From NCBI GenBank assembly GCA_033297205.1, contig MU859065.1, positions 349,857 to 413,856 of the forward strand: 64,000 nt of DNA, in the 5' to 3' direction. Shown here one piece after another: positions 19,927 through 32,500 of the stretch (position 1 is the stretch's first letter; each line of letters starts with the position of its first letter). The stretch comes from Pseudoneurospora amorphoporcata. Its lineage: Eukaryota > Ascomycota > Sordariomycetes > Sordariales > Sordariaceae. Made by a program: the position numbers and the translations under genes. The notes under the pieces are model-generated. The model had not been told where the DNA came from and did not search any database. It saw only the letters and a list, made by a program, of their open reading frames with translations.

Positions 19927-20988
19927 GGTGGAAGAAGCAGTGTGTCGCAACTCCTAAGCAAGTCGGTGTAGACGTGTGCGAAACGGCGTATCCCTCCTTT
20001 CTAGCAGCAATTCGACATGTCCTCCCCCCTTTTTCTCGCACAATGACAATGGTATACGCGATCGGCTCCTGCCTTGGAGAAATAGAAGCCTCTTTCGAAT
20101 TTGTAGCGGTCTGGTTAGTGATCTCTCTGGAGACGTTCAAAGCATTCTGGCGACCGAGTCCAGGGTCGGACAAGATGCGGTTGGTGCGTTGACGGAATCT
20201 CGATGATCAGAGCCGTTTAACTCGCAAGCCACCTCCGCATTAGCTGCGATTTAGTGGAGTCTAGTGACGGAGTGCTGCTGCACTGATGCTTCGGTGCCAG
20301 ACAGGGAACTTTGGAACAACTTCGAATCGCGATCTCAGAGTCCCGACGGCAGGTTTATGCACGCCTAGACCGGGGTATATCTGCCGTACTATGGTTGTCG
20401 CGAAAAAAAATTAAATCAACACCCCTCAGTTTCGAAGGCTCGTGGGGTTGTTTCGATGCAAATTCGCTCGCCGTCGCCTGCACTCCGCTTGTCTTGGGCC
20501 AAGGCGTCGCTGTCAGCTGCTTGAACGAAAGACTTCCATGTAAGAGAAGTTGAGGCGATGGGTGGTTCCACGTAATCGCGCGCTCCCAAGCAAAAGGTGA
20601 AGAGACCGAAGGGGGTATGAATCCAAGTTGTGGTATCCAAGGCACGGACAAAGCAAGAAAGTGAAGGGAATGAAAGAAAAGTGAATGACAACCTGAAGAA
20701 GAGGTTGGGCGGTGACATGCATGTGGATTCAGTGATGCTCCGAGCCTGGAAACTTGTCTGGGAGGCCGAGGTGGAGGAAGTCCAACGTGAGTGGTCACTC
20801 TTGCCCTATTTAGGTTAAGGTCTTGGCAAAGGAAGCGGGCCTCGTCGTCCACCCGCACGCCGACCGGCACCTTGGATGGACTCGCGGGCCGCAACTGCAA
20901 GCACTCAAGAAGTTCCAGCAGGGAAGACAACAAGCTCCCGACAAACCAACTCGGCATCCGGAACCGCGGCAGTCGTTTCCTAGCCCCC

Positions 20989-21021
<33 letters not shown>

Positions 21022-23296
21022 CATGAGGAGTCCGTATCATTTTCTTCTCAATCGCCTTCTTTCTTCTACCCCACAAAGAAGTTGACGCGCATCACATCGC
21101 CGCCTAAAGTCCAACTACCTATCTAGATCTAGTATTTACTAGCACAGCCCCAACGCCAGGAACCCTGGCGGCCGGCCTTGGAACTGTTTCGCCGCTTTGC
21201 CTTGTTCAGGATAAACCTCCTCCCTCTCACGTTCCGCCTATCACGATGGTCGAGTCCTTTTAACACGCGGCGGATGTCACTCAGGAACGCCGCATTCGCA
21301 CCCCCATTCATCTTTCAAGGCCGGGAGACACAAGGCGCATGAATTCGACGCAGAGTTCCCGACCGTTACGCGTCCATGGCTGCAGAGCCGCATGGCTGTG
21401 AATGTTGTGTATCCGGAGAACAGAAACAGGACGACAGAGTGCTTTGGACGCTGTGGTCTCTGATGCCGTGAGAGTATTTGAAGTCTATCACCCAGCTGGA
21501 TGATCATCTGCTGTGTACTCGGGCTTTGTGGGCAGTTGTGTGGTGTGACACAGACATGACGAGAAAAGTCAAGTCATCCGTGAACTCGAGACACGGCCGA
21601 AACCATGCAAAGCCATTCTAATTGCTCACGTTTATTAATGGGACCGCATACAAAACCTTGGAAGTATCAACCCACCCGACACATCAGAGAGTAAGGACCA
21701 AGATCAGAGCAAAGAAACAAAGGTCATGAGACGAAAGAATAAGTCATTCCAGGTTAACTTAGTTAAACATTTCAACTTGGGATGAAAGATCCCGCATCCC
21801 GCTCGCGTGGTCAGGAGATCAAAAAAGTTAAACTCTAATTCCACGACATTCCCACTCCTGTTCCTGCAGATGAGTCTCCTCTTTTTTTCTTCATTTAAAG
21901 TTTTGCAGATGATGATATGGGCCATGGTACGTACACTTGGTACTATCGTGCAGTACCTAGGTATTACGCCGTCCCGTTCCGAGGGGTCCGGTGCTCCCGC
22001 TCCCGCTCAGAGGGTCCCGTCTCCGTGTGCAAAGAAGGGCGACGTGTGCAATGTTTCGCCATGAAAGTAAGTATGCCTAGGTTGGTGGGATGAGAAAGTT
22101 TTCAATCTAACGTATTCACCTTACCCTACGTTTCGTTCCATTTACCCCAGACTTTGGGAAATATGAATTCGGAGCCCGGGATGCTACTCTGTAATTTCCC
22201 TTCTCCAGACAATCAACGATATCAAACTGCCGTGATTTAAAGCTTTCAATTACGTATGCCCAGGCGTGTTCTTGTGCTACTATGTTGATGTTTCTGTTGT
22301 CGATCGTTCTCATGTTGTGGCATTTATGCATTTTTCTCAAGAATTCCTTTCCTCTCTCAAATTGAAGAAACCGACGGTGGCGAAACATTGTCATTGTAGA
22401 CGGTGCCTCTGCAAGCGGTAACTCTTTCACACTTTGGCATTTTCACACCGGCACAGAGACGCGAAGGTATTGATTTTACTCGACATTGATTATTTGCCTG
22501 GTGTGCTCTCCATGCTAACTACCTCCATCACCAATACCGTAAACTAGATCTCTGCACTGTAGAGCAAAGACTGTTCCAATACTTCACCGCCCCCCGATTA
22601 GAACCAGAGTATCTGAGAAATGGTAGCCGCCTGGGCTTCTCCAGATCATCGCCTTTTAAACCTTCCCCGCAGCCAGAACTTCATGGAGACACCTGATGAT
22701 TTTTACCGTCAGCACTTTCCCCCGCCGTCCCATCAAGAGGGAGGGGAAAACGGGAAACCCATGATAAACGAAGAGCTATTACAAAACACGAGGCCCCGGG
22801 GATTCGCCGACAAAAGAGGAATTATTACCCCGGGATATCGATAGACGAGTGACCGCCAAAAAGAGCAACGTAATAGAGAAACGAGAGAAGAACTTGTGCG
22901 ATACTAAAGATGACCATAGTAGGGATAACGAGATTTGATGTGCCAGACACGCATGAAAAGACAAGGTATCGTCATGCAGATTTCGTGGCTGATGGATGAA
23001 ATGGGACAAGAACAGAACATTTATAGGAGGGGCGTTCTTGGCAGTTTTTAGTTCGGGGAAAAATGTGGTAGATATGTCGTCAAGCTTTTTTTTCTGAAGC
23101 GACACATGGAGGCAACAGAGCGTCCTGGTATATACAACGAGATCCTCTAAACGCCAAAAGGAGTCGAACCGGGAGAATGCTCTCCGGAGGGGTATTATAA
23201 GGAATAAAGAGTCATGAACCATCGGTGGCTGATAACCTATCGCAGCACAAAGTCGTACCGCGAGGCAGACAAGGAAAAACATTTTGATTCATCCGC
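19927..23296. other. Intergenic region, no gene recognised
   Basis: The left part is the flippase promoter and leader. The rest lacks credible coding sequence: frames of 60-200 codons appear on both strands but none has domain-like composition or supporting splice sites. A 29-nt T run lies at 20991-21019. The right edge is the 3' side of the homeobox gene. Confidence 0.5.
20991..21019. repeat. Poly(T) tract, 29 nt
   Basis: 29 consecutive T on the plus strand. No target duplication or retroelement body is visible next to it, so I treat it as a simple homopolymer. Confidence 0.9.
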
Positions 23297-25286
23297 TCAC
23301 TGTTGATGGTGAATGCTTTCAGGAGACAGAGAAGCGGGATCAACGTCAAAGTGTTTGAGATCCATGTACTGGTTCAGCTCCATTTCTGCTTGGTTCGGCT
23401 CAGCAAATGGCGAGTGAGGGTGCATCGGAAGTGTGTAGCTGTGCTTTCCAGGCTGGTACATATCATGTTGGGAACCGTCATCCGAAATCGCAGAGCCTTC
23501 GCAGATGGGAGGCATAGACATCGGCGGAGATTCGCTCATGATAGCAGGGTGGTCGAACGATAGCGGAGAAATTGACGGGGGCGGAACACCGAGGCTCGAG
23601 GGGTTGATCATGGGCGAGAAAGTGGCGCTATAAGGGGTGAAGCTACCTGCCATGTTGCCGTTGTCAGGGGGGGCAAAGTAGTTTGGGCTATTGAAGCCAG
23701 CCGGAGAGTGAGGAGCAGTCGTCGCCGACATGGGATACTGTCGCATATCCAAAGACCCGAAGCCAGCCTGGGTATCGATGCGCAGGTTGGGGTTGAGAGG
23801 GCCCAGCATGTTGGGTTGCTGAGGGATAGGAGCGAAGATCTGGGGATTGTGAGCGGGAGCCTGGTGGTGGTGCTCAGGTTGCGTGATGTGGAAGCTCGGG
23901 GGCTGCTGGAGCATCTGGAGTGTCTGGAAATCGATCGGCCCAGGGACACTGCGGCTACGCTGCCTCTTGTGGCCAGGTCCTCCCCTCATCATCATGTTGT
24001 TGTTCTGATGAACGTTGATCCCCCATTGGTTCTCCTGGAACATGCCAACGTGCGGCTGCGCGAAGTTGGGCTGAGAAGAAGGACGGGCTGGGGAAACAGG
24101 CGCAGACAGGGCCATGGGGTGATGCATCTCCTGGAACATGTGGTTCGGGCTGTGACGATGCATGAAAGCCTCCAGGCTGACAAGCTTGGCAAGCTGGCTG
24201 CTCAGAACCTTGGGATTGCCACCACCAAGGTGGTGGGTGAGCACGCTTGAGGCTTGCTGATCCTCAGTGAAATCGCCGACCTGGAAGAAGCCACTAGCCT
24301 GGCCAACCGCGTCCATGAAGAAGAGGGGCGGCTGGAGGAGCTCAATCGTGATTCCGCCCATGTGATCGCCATCGCCATTGTTGAGGTAGATGTTCTTGAT
24401 GTAAGAAAAGGGATACTCGATCTTGTATCCTTCCTGATCGTTGTTGATGTAGTAGGTCATCGTGCACTTGTCGGGGGAGTAAAAGATGATGAGATCCATA
24501 CTGTTTTGGGACACGCGCATCCACTTGCCAATAGTGAGCGACTTGCAGTTGAGATGGTGAATCACTGCAGCGAGTTAGCAAGCCCCGTCCTAACTCCATG
24601 CTCCATTGGATAATCGAGTCGCAACTTACAAACTTTGCCCTGTCCGCCTTGCTCACCAGCGAGCATGCCCTGGTGTCCATATGGCAGCAAACCAGTGCGA
24701 CCAAAGTAACCAAGACCCTTGCCCGACTCCATCGCCTGCATCGCAAGATACTGTCTCATGGACTCGGGGATGGAATCCATGTCCTCGCCGCTTTCCAAGC
24801 TCTTCTTCGCCAGAAGCTTAATCTTGGCCCGACTGCTCACAGAGTTAGTTGACAGCCGCAAGCGTGGACGGGGCAGAAGCGCGTAGCAACAAAGACTTAC
24901 CGGTTCTGGAACCAAATCTGGACAGACCTTTCCGTCATGTTGATCTCCTCCGCTATCCTCTCGCGAACAGTGGCAGTCGGGGTAGGGTTCTTGTTGAACT
25001 CCATCTCGAGGGTTGTGAGCTGGTCCTGCGTCGCACGCTGCCTCTTCTGATTCTTTTGCTGCTGAGTGAGGGTACTCTTGCGGGGAGGGCGCCTCGAGGC
25101 CGAAGACTGGCTGTGGTTCTTGCTGGCATTGGCGGGAGTAGAGGGAGAAGGCGAAACACTGTCCTGGGGGCAGCTGGTCGAGGTGGGAGTGGGAAGAGGG
25201 CTCATGCTGGAGGTTGGCGAAGGCGCTTCGTGCTTCATCATCGACGGCGGGGCCAAAGCCTCCTGGTTGATTATATCGGTAGCCAT
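23297..25286 (-). CDS. Homeobox transcription factor, 3 exons
   Basis: Exons 25286-24901, 24832-24630 and 24564-23297; introns of 68 bp (GTAAGT, branch ACTAACT, GCAG) and 65 bp (GTAAGT, branch GCTAAC, GCAG); 618 residues. A Ser/Pro/Thr-rich N-terminus leads to a homeodomain at about 77-136: KRQRATQDQLTTLEMEF, helix 2, and recognition helix SVQIWFQNRRAKIK with the DNA-contacting WF.N.R residues. Intron 1 splits the second Arg codon of NRR. After it comes a conserved fungal block (LIHHLNCKSLTIGKW to IEYPFSYIKNIYL) found in filamentous-fungal homeobox regulators of the Pah1/Hoy1 kind. The long C-terminus is rich in Gln, Pro, His and Met, as in activation domains. It should be a nuclear DNA-binding regulator of development or conidiation. 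I cannot tell which Neurospora homeobox locus this is, so no symbol is given. Confidence 0.92.
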
Positions 25287-26073
25287 TGCGGGGAGCGCTG
25301 GTATCGTCTCCTTGTTTCCAAATGAAAGCCAAGAGCGCGTTGAACGATTGTTTATTTCTCAATACACGGATCCAGAGATCTGAATTCGGCCTTGTGTTGT
25401 CCGACACTGTTTGCCCGTTTCAGGTTGTGCGCGTCGAGCGGAAGGCTGAAGTGGGAGGTGCGATTTCGAAGGCGTACCGCGGTTGTGTGCTTGAGGTAGA
25501 AGCTATCGCGGGATTGCAGATGGCAGCAAATGGAAGGATGTCGCAAAACAATATGAAAGTCGTATCTTTTTGTGGTAGTAATGAATGTGTGTCGTCCTGG
25601 ACCACAGTAGATGGGAACAGGAGGATTAGTAGTGATAGTAGTATAGTAGTAGTAAGTACTAAGTGTCTAGCTGTGTTTGGATTGCCAGGATGAGTGGCAG
25701 AGAGAGTGGGATAGTGGTGATAGTTGTGATGGTTGGTGTTGTGGTGGTGGTGATGTTGATGATGATGCTGAAATTCAGACCGTAAAGGAAGGTAAAGGAA
25801 CCCGGAAAGAGTGACGGGACCTGATAGAATAGTCTGAATTGATAATTGATCCAAGTGAACGACTGTGGTTAGAAAAGCGAAAGAATGAAGGCAGGGGGAG
25901 AGAGAGGAAACGAAGGCTTGTCGGTGAGAGACGAGACTGACGATGGCGACCGAGGTGGGTTGGAAAAAGAGGGAGTGGGAAAAAAGAGAGCGACGAGGGC
26001 CGGGGACGGGGGCATTCGAGGGAAAAAGCAGAAAGGGCAATGGTGGAACATGCGACGACCACCCGACTCCAGC

Positions 26074-26117
26074 GGGCTCCAGGGCTCCAGGGCTCCAGGG
26101 CTCCAACAGGGCTCCAG
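26074..26117. repeat. GGGCTCCA tandem repeat
   Basis: Three contiguous GGGCTCCA units, a fourth interrupted by AACA, then a further copy. It lies about 0.8 kb upstream of the homeobox ATG. Confidence 0.75.
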
Positions 26118-26193
26118 CAGCGAGCGAGCGATGGGGCGGCACCGGAAAAAGTGGGTCTAGACTCTGGGCAACAAGAGTGACGACCACCCCGTG

Positions 26194-26232
26194 GCACTGC
26201 GAGACTGCGAATCACTGCGAATCACTGCGCGA
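26194..26232. repeat. CACTGCGAAT short tandem repeat
   Basis: Diverged ~10-bp units (ACTGCGA-AT-C) repeated about four times, seen directly. Confidence 0.6.
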
Positions 26233-26447
26233 ATGGCTGCTGCGAATGGCACCGTCCAGCCAGTGCCTCTGCTCGCTCTGTGGTGCCCACCAACCTGCAA
26301 AGGTGGGTCGCTCGATGCGGGTCGAGTGGCATGGCGTCCAGGGTTGCGGTTGGCTCATGTCATCCCATGGTCGCCGTGCCTGGCAGGCGCGCCCTCTTTC
26401 GTCCCTTTCCTCTACACCCGGGGCAGCTGTCGTCTGGTTCCAGCTTG

Positions 26448-26502
26448 GTGCAGTTTTGGTGCAGTTCGAGTCTGGTGCAGTCTGGCGCAGAGGTGCTGCA
26501 GC
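26448..26502. repeat. GGTGCAGTTT-type short tandem repeat
   Basis: Units of the type TTGGTGCAGT / CTGGTGCAGT / CTGGCGCAGA, about four to five copies. With the two repeats just upstream it forms a slippage-prone zone on the 5' side of the homeobox gene. Confidence 0.6.
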
Positions 26503-29500
26503 AAGTGAGGTGCATCGCCCGCACTGCCCGCCGATAACCCACAGGCACCGGCGTAAGAGGTGGGAGGCAGACCGTTGGGATTGGACGCGGTCCATCACTC
26601 GCAAACCACACAAAGCACGGCGATGGCACAGCTCGACACGGGGGGCCAAGCAACAAGTAGGAAAAGTTTACACCACCTTCTAGCACACTCGCACATTGAC
26701 CAACACTCAGCGCGGGACACGGCATGATGGCGGCCCTCCTCCCAAGACGTGAGCGACGGTACCTGCAGGAGGATGTGAGCTCACTCAACTCACTCACTCC
26801 CGTCCCGTCCCGTCTCCATGGCAAGCACTTCAGTCTTGTCTCTCTGTGAGAAAAGAGAAAAGTCTGTCGTCTGGTTTTTTTTGGCAAACCGAAAAGTCCC
26901 AGCGAACAGCGATCATGGATGGAGTGGGTCTCACCCACATCGTTCCTCTTCCTCGTGCTCCTATTCGGGCTCCAACAGCCAAGACTTTCCGGTTGACCCC
27001 GTCGTTTTTTTCCGGAGTACCCTTCCATCGTCCCTCTCACAACTTTCACACGGTCCAGCTCTCCTAGCCAGACACACTACGATACTATACCCCCCGGTGA
27101 CCCAGGTACAGTACCTGCCCGACTTGGCTCGGCTCATCCAGGCCCCCCGTTTGCACCAGTCGACCCTAAATCCCAGGCCGACCATTCAGATGAGAAACGC
27201 TACTTTAGCTTCCCAGGGTTACCTTACCACTGGAAAGAAAGGCACTCATCCGACTGAGATCCTCTCTTCTGTTTCTGAGCTAGACAGTACCGAAAGAAGC
27301 CCTAGAAGTTGAAGGGGTCTGAGGGGAAAAGAAAGGGGATGCTTGAATCGGGATGGCTCGAGCTTGAGCCCCGCGACCACCGGACTGTCCACAACTCCCA
27401 TCTCGGTAACCCAAAGCTCAAGATAGACGACGGGGGGAGAGTAACCAGGCCTTCACACAGACACAAGCATACACAGGACACAGTACCCTGATGGGGATGG
27501 GGAGCCTGACCTGACCTGACCTGGCCGACCACGACCTGGCCAATGCAAGACAGACATTGAAACCGGTGCAACGGCGATGCTTACAAAATGTCTACTAGTC
27601 CAGGCCGGCATGGCCAGTCGAGTTCATTTTTCTACATATGGATCTCATTCCCGTCAACCGCAGGTGGTCGTTTTCCTACCCGTAGATGAACATGGTAAAT
27701 ATCGGACGACGACGTTTTCATTTCATCGAGGGAGGACTCGTCCGTTTGATCATCAGCCCAGGAACAATCGACATCCGCTCACGGTCACCGAGGCAATGGT
27801 CCTGTTGTTCATTGAATCCGTGGGAGGGGGATGCCACGGGTCATCATCCGCCAAGGTCAATTGGAATGAAGGAGCACAAGCGGATCTTACAATGATCGGG
27901 AGAGCCTGCTGCTCCCAGAGCTCTTGTCGAAACATCCAGGTACGTATACTGTCGGCCTAATTTTTGTTGTCTGTTATACCATCTGCCACTTTCTCGCCTG
28001 GCACCTGTTCATCCGGATACATGATGAGGCGTAGCTACCTTACCCGGATACTCCTGTTGTGCAACGTGCGCTCGCGTCTATTCTCGGACTCATTCGGGTT
28101 TAGTCTGGAAAACAGATTGCCATTCATTGACGCTCACCGTGATAGCATACTCATGAGAACATACCCCTATGCGACCTCAAATCCTTCGACAGCTTTGGAC
28201 CCTCCTCAAGTCTCCTAGCTGATCGGCCCTGTTGTCGACGTCTGCCATTGCCGTTGCCGCGGGTTGGCGGGTCAGGAGAGACTAGGAGCCCCAGCAGTCA
28301 TACGGCATTCGAACAGCGCTACCAAAGACCATGCAACGGCCTGACTCTTGCACAAACCATATGCCTCCACCAGCTGTTTGAACTGAAGGTTAGCGCAATG
28401 GATCGGCGCGACGTGGTGCGAATTCGGATTGTATCAAGCTGGGATTCATCTACTGGACACCGGAGAGAGACGTGTGTGTTGCACGATGGTCTCTCCACCA
28501 TCGGCCGTTATAAAGCCATATCCTCGTTTTTTTTTTCCCGCTCTGATCGTTACCCGACGTTGCCGTTAAACATCAATAACAAAGCCAAAGCTGGCTGTTT
28601 GATCCGTCGCTTGGCAGTCCGCACCGTTAGCCTCTCCGAAGAGACTTCAGCTTTTGACACACGCCTCCAGTTCTGGTGCACATGGGCAGCGAAGCACGGG
28701 GCAGCGAGCCAAAAAAGATGTTCGTCCCCGGGGGTGCAGCGTCGTGAGGTTTTTGGCGTGCACACCAGAAAGCCAAGAGGTGCTTGATGCCATATTCAGG
28801 AACACCAATCGGCGTTCATTTAAGCACTTCGGCCCCACAGTTTGGGGGCAGTCTTGGCGCTCTTGGGACTGAAAAAGGGGAAGAAAACAGCGAGACCTCA
28901 AGCGACCACACAGTGCGCTAGCCTGTCATGGGTTCATGAGTGTCGCCGTTGGTGTTGTTCTCTTCAGTTCGCCCTCTTCGCTTTTCTTCCATTTCTCTTC
29001 CTTCACTACCATGTCCAGCCTCACTCTATTTGAGTCGCGATCCCAGGGATGGGCGATTACGTGCGTACTCCAACTCCTTGGTGTCGCTAAATCCCATCGA
29101 TCTCGGGCGAACACCAGAGTCTTTGTGTCTCATTTATCCTTGACCTCAAACCGCTGTGTGTTCTGTGAGACAAGTTCCCAAGTTTAGTCCTAATGTTTAC
29201 AAGCCTCGACTCCCTCGAGTCCTGTACACTACCATTCGAACTCGTGCATTGGCGGATTGGCCACTCATCAGTGGGGGTCTATCGGGTCAGCTGGCGGACG
29301 TAGTGTAGAAGCCCGGAGCACTGCCCACGATCTCGGCTTTCCTTTTTCACCGGGATTCTATGGGGAAAGGGCAAGGGGTTTGTTGATGTTGGAATTCTGG
29401 CTGATATTCCCTCGGGACATCGCCACCACAAGATGGAAGTTTGTTCAATTGCATCTTCCATCGTCGTTTTGATTGCCTGCAGACAGAACAGGGCGCGGAG

Positions 29501-32500
29501 AAACAGACTTCAAGACAACAAAAAAGGGCAATTGAAGTGGGCAGAGGCGGACGTCAGATGCACGTCTTTCTGCACGGAGAATGCAGAAAAGAAGAAACGG
29601 TTAATGGGGATGTGATGCCATGGTGTTGATTGGATGGCTAGAAAAAGTGATGTAGAGGGTCAACCCAGAAACCGCCTTCACTTTTTGTACCCAACCGGTC
29701 GTCGCCAACCTCACACGGTGCAGCGACGACCTTGCAACCTGCAGTGTGTTCCTGCGTTAGCGCCCTTTTTTACTCCGCGATGCTGATGCGGCGTCAACAC
29801 AACACCCGAATGCCTGCTCCTCCTCTTGCCTAAACCAGGCAGGTCAAGCTCTTTCTCCAGGCGGCTTCCCACAAGTATTGCGGCAAATATTGTCATGGAG
29901 CTCTCTTCCGATGGTTCGCATGACGCGGTCAATTCGATGATCTTGTGAGGAATGATAGGCAACGGGTGAGATGGGGGCGATAACACTGAGATAATCGACA
30001 GCCTCCTTCAAGATACCAAGCACGAAAATGATCCAGAGCTGATAGAAAAAGAACAGGTCACTGATCGGTTTTATCACATGACCAAAGCTGTCTACCGGGA
30101 CGGGTATATGATCTTCTTACAAGCCCACATCGTCTGTGTTTTCCCACATCCTGCTCGATCTCGCACTGGTTTAAGTAGCCTCATGCTCTCAATGGGGAAG
30201 GTCCAGCAGCTAGCCAATGGAATGAACTCGGGCCCGGACCTGTGGACTACCAGGAACGGGGCATTTTTCTCATGACAGCCGCCCGGTCTGCAGGAATGTT
30301 TCTCAGCTCCTGGAACTTGATGGCGGACGTGACAGAGAACAGCCGGAGACCGGTAGGATCTTGGTCAATGGCGGCAAAGACCGCAAGAGTGTTACTATAC
30401 TGTAGCCTTGACAACCGGCGTGGAGACTCGGACAGCGTTATCATCCGATGACAACGACGACGCTCCGACAGCTCGGTGCTGCGAAACCGCGACAAACGGG
30501 CGTTTTTCCGTGTTTGGGTGCCAGGTCAAACCAGAGGGCAATGCCTGCCTTTCCTCAGCCGTGGCTATCTCCGAGAGAAAATGTTTATTCCGGCAAGGCA
30601 GATTCCATATTTCGAATACTCTGTTGTTTGGGGTTTGTTACCCTTGAGAAGACCGGCTCTCTGGATCTCAACGAAAACCCGGTATCCCCTCGTCATGATT
30701 TGGGCAACTGCGATGCGATGACCGGGCGTCCCTGCGAGGACTGACATCCACACCTCAGACGGAACTTGTCTGAACAGCCACGGACAAGTACTGGAAGGTC
30801 GAGAACCCACCTTACCCCTGGATTTGTGGAGCATACAAGGATCATTAGCAGCACACAAGTCAGGAACAGTTTCTAAGCGGTGCAATTCCATTGGTTGTTT
30901 GGTTTTGAACTACCCCAAGCGGGGCTTAGCTCTCATCGTGATCAGTTGGTCTGTGCCTTTTCCCTTTTTTCTCTTGCTCTCACTGCAATGCCTTTCTGAC
31001 CCATGGTCGATTTTTCTCCTGACACGCCCGACCATCCGACCAATCCATCACTCGGCCCTCCAAGACAACCAACCCTCAATGCCGTCCATCCACCTCACCC
31101 CCAATGATGTGCGCCGTCTCAGTGCACGCATTCAACGGAACGGCAAAAGAGGGGCATGCCAATGCAAATCCTACATTTCTTTTTTGAGGCGGACCCAATG
31201 GTCTCTTTTGTGGGGGTTACAATATCACATTCGTTGTCCTGGGTCGTACACACAGCACACCCAACACGTCAAAAAACTGCCCGGATAGAAAACAGAAGAG
31301 CAACGGAAAAAATCAGCAAAAAGAAGAGGAAGGGTTCTCACCCGCCCCAGCACACTTTTCACCACAAGGTGCACCGTGCGGTTACATGTTCTGATGACGA
31401 CCTTCACTGCTAACAAGCGATATGATCTTTGGCGGAGCCTTTCGTCCCCCTTTCCCCATCCGACTGTGGAGGAGGCATTCGGACATCGTCTGTCCGCCGG
31501 AGCTGCGAAACTGGGCATTGGGAACGCGCTTAGGACAGGAACGAACGCGCTCGCGGCCGATTTTCTCTTTTCTCCGACGCGAGAAGACGGCGGCGATCGT
31601 TCATGCGGCCACCCGCCCGGTTTGTTGATTGGCCTGTGGTCGCAATGTCTGCTTGACGGTGTTCATAGCCTCATGCACGTCTGACTGGCCGTAAGCTTTG
31701 TACGCCCGGCGAAGAAAGACAGAAGCACTGTGGATGAAAACTGACTGAAAAGTTGGAAACATGTCCCACAACAACCAGCAAGCTGGAGATGCACGATCCA
31801 AAACAATCACAGAACCTCGTCAACGGAGATCTGAAGATTCTCGAAAAACACCTGCCCGCGTGAAGCCATGTGGTCATAACGATAAGCCCAAAGCCAATCC
31901 CTGGTAAGATATCGACGGTGGCCATGAAAGGTGGTCAGCCTGAGCTGGGTTTACACGAACATACCGTAGTTACCACCATCTCCTGGTGTTTCCGCCCACC
32001 AATCGGTGACGGAGCTCTCGGCAGTTATTTGGCGACGGTGGCGCTCTCTCTCCTTCTCTTCAGCCCTGAAAGTGGACGCCGTTCTTCGGAATTATGAACC
32101 ATTCAAAACATCAGCTCCCCTTGTCCGATAAAAAGCCGCTTTGCTCGCTGTCAGCCTCGGGTTTACCAACCTAGCATGACGGACGAGCCCGCTCAAGGTT
32201 GTCAGACTGGTTGTGTGCGCATCGTGTCCGGGGCTCCATCGATGTTGAAGGATGGCCGACTCCTTACTTGACTGGATTTGGATTGCTGCTCCGAACGGAC
32301 AAACAACGATGTCACGGATGTCCACTCGGCATCGTCATGATAGTTCGCTATACTTTTAGGTTGGACCAAGTGGCTTTTTGCCAGTTCATCCTCTGAGGGC
32401 ACGGTATCTCGCTGTTTGGTCTGTCCTGCTATTTTTCCCGCGGTGAACGTTGACAAGACAAAGACCCACACCCAGAGTACGCTCCACTAGAATGGTCGGC

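Noticed and set aside
20991..21019. Poly(T) as the tail of a minus-strand non-LTR retroelement or processed copy
   Set aside because: No target duplication or element body is recognisable next to it.
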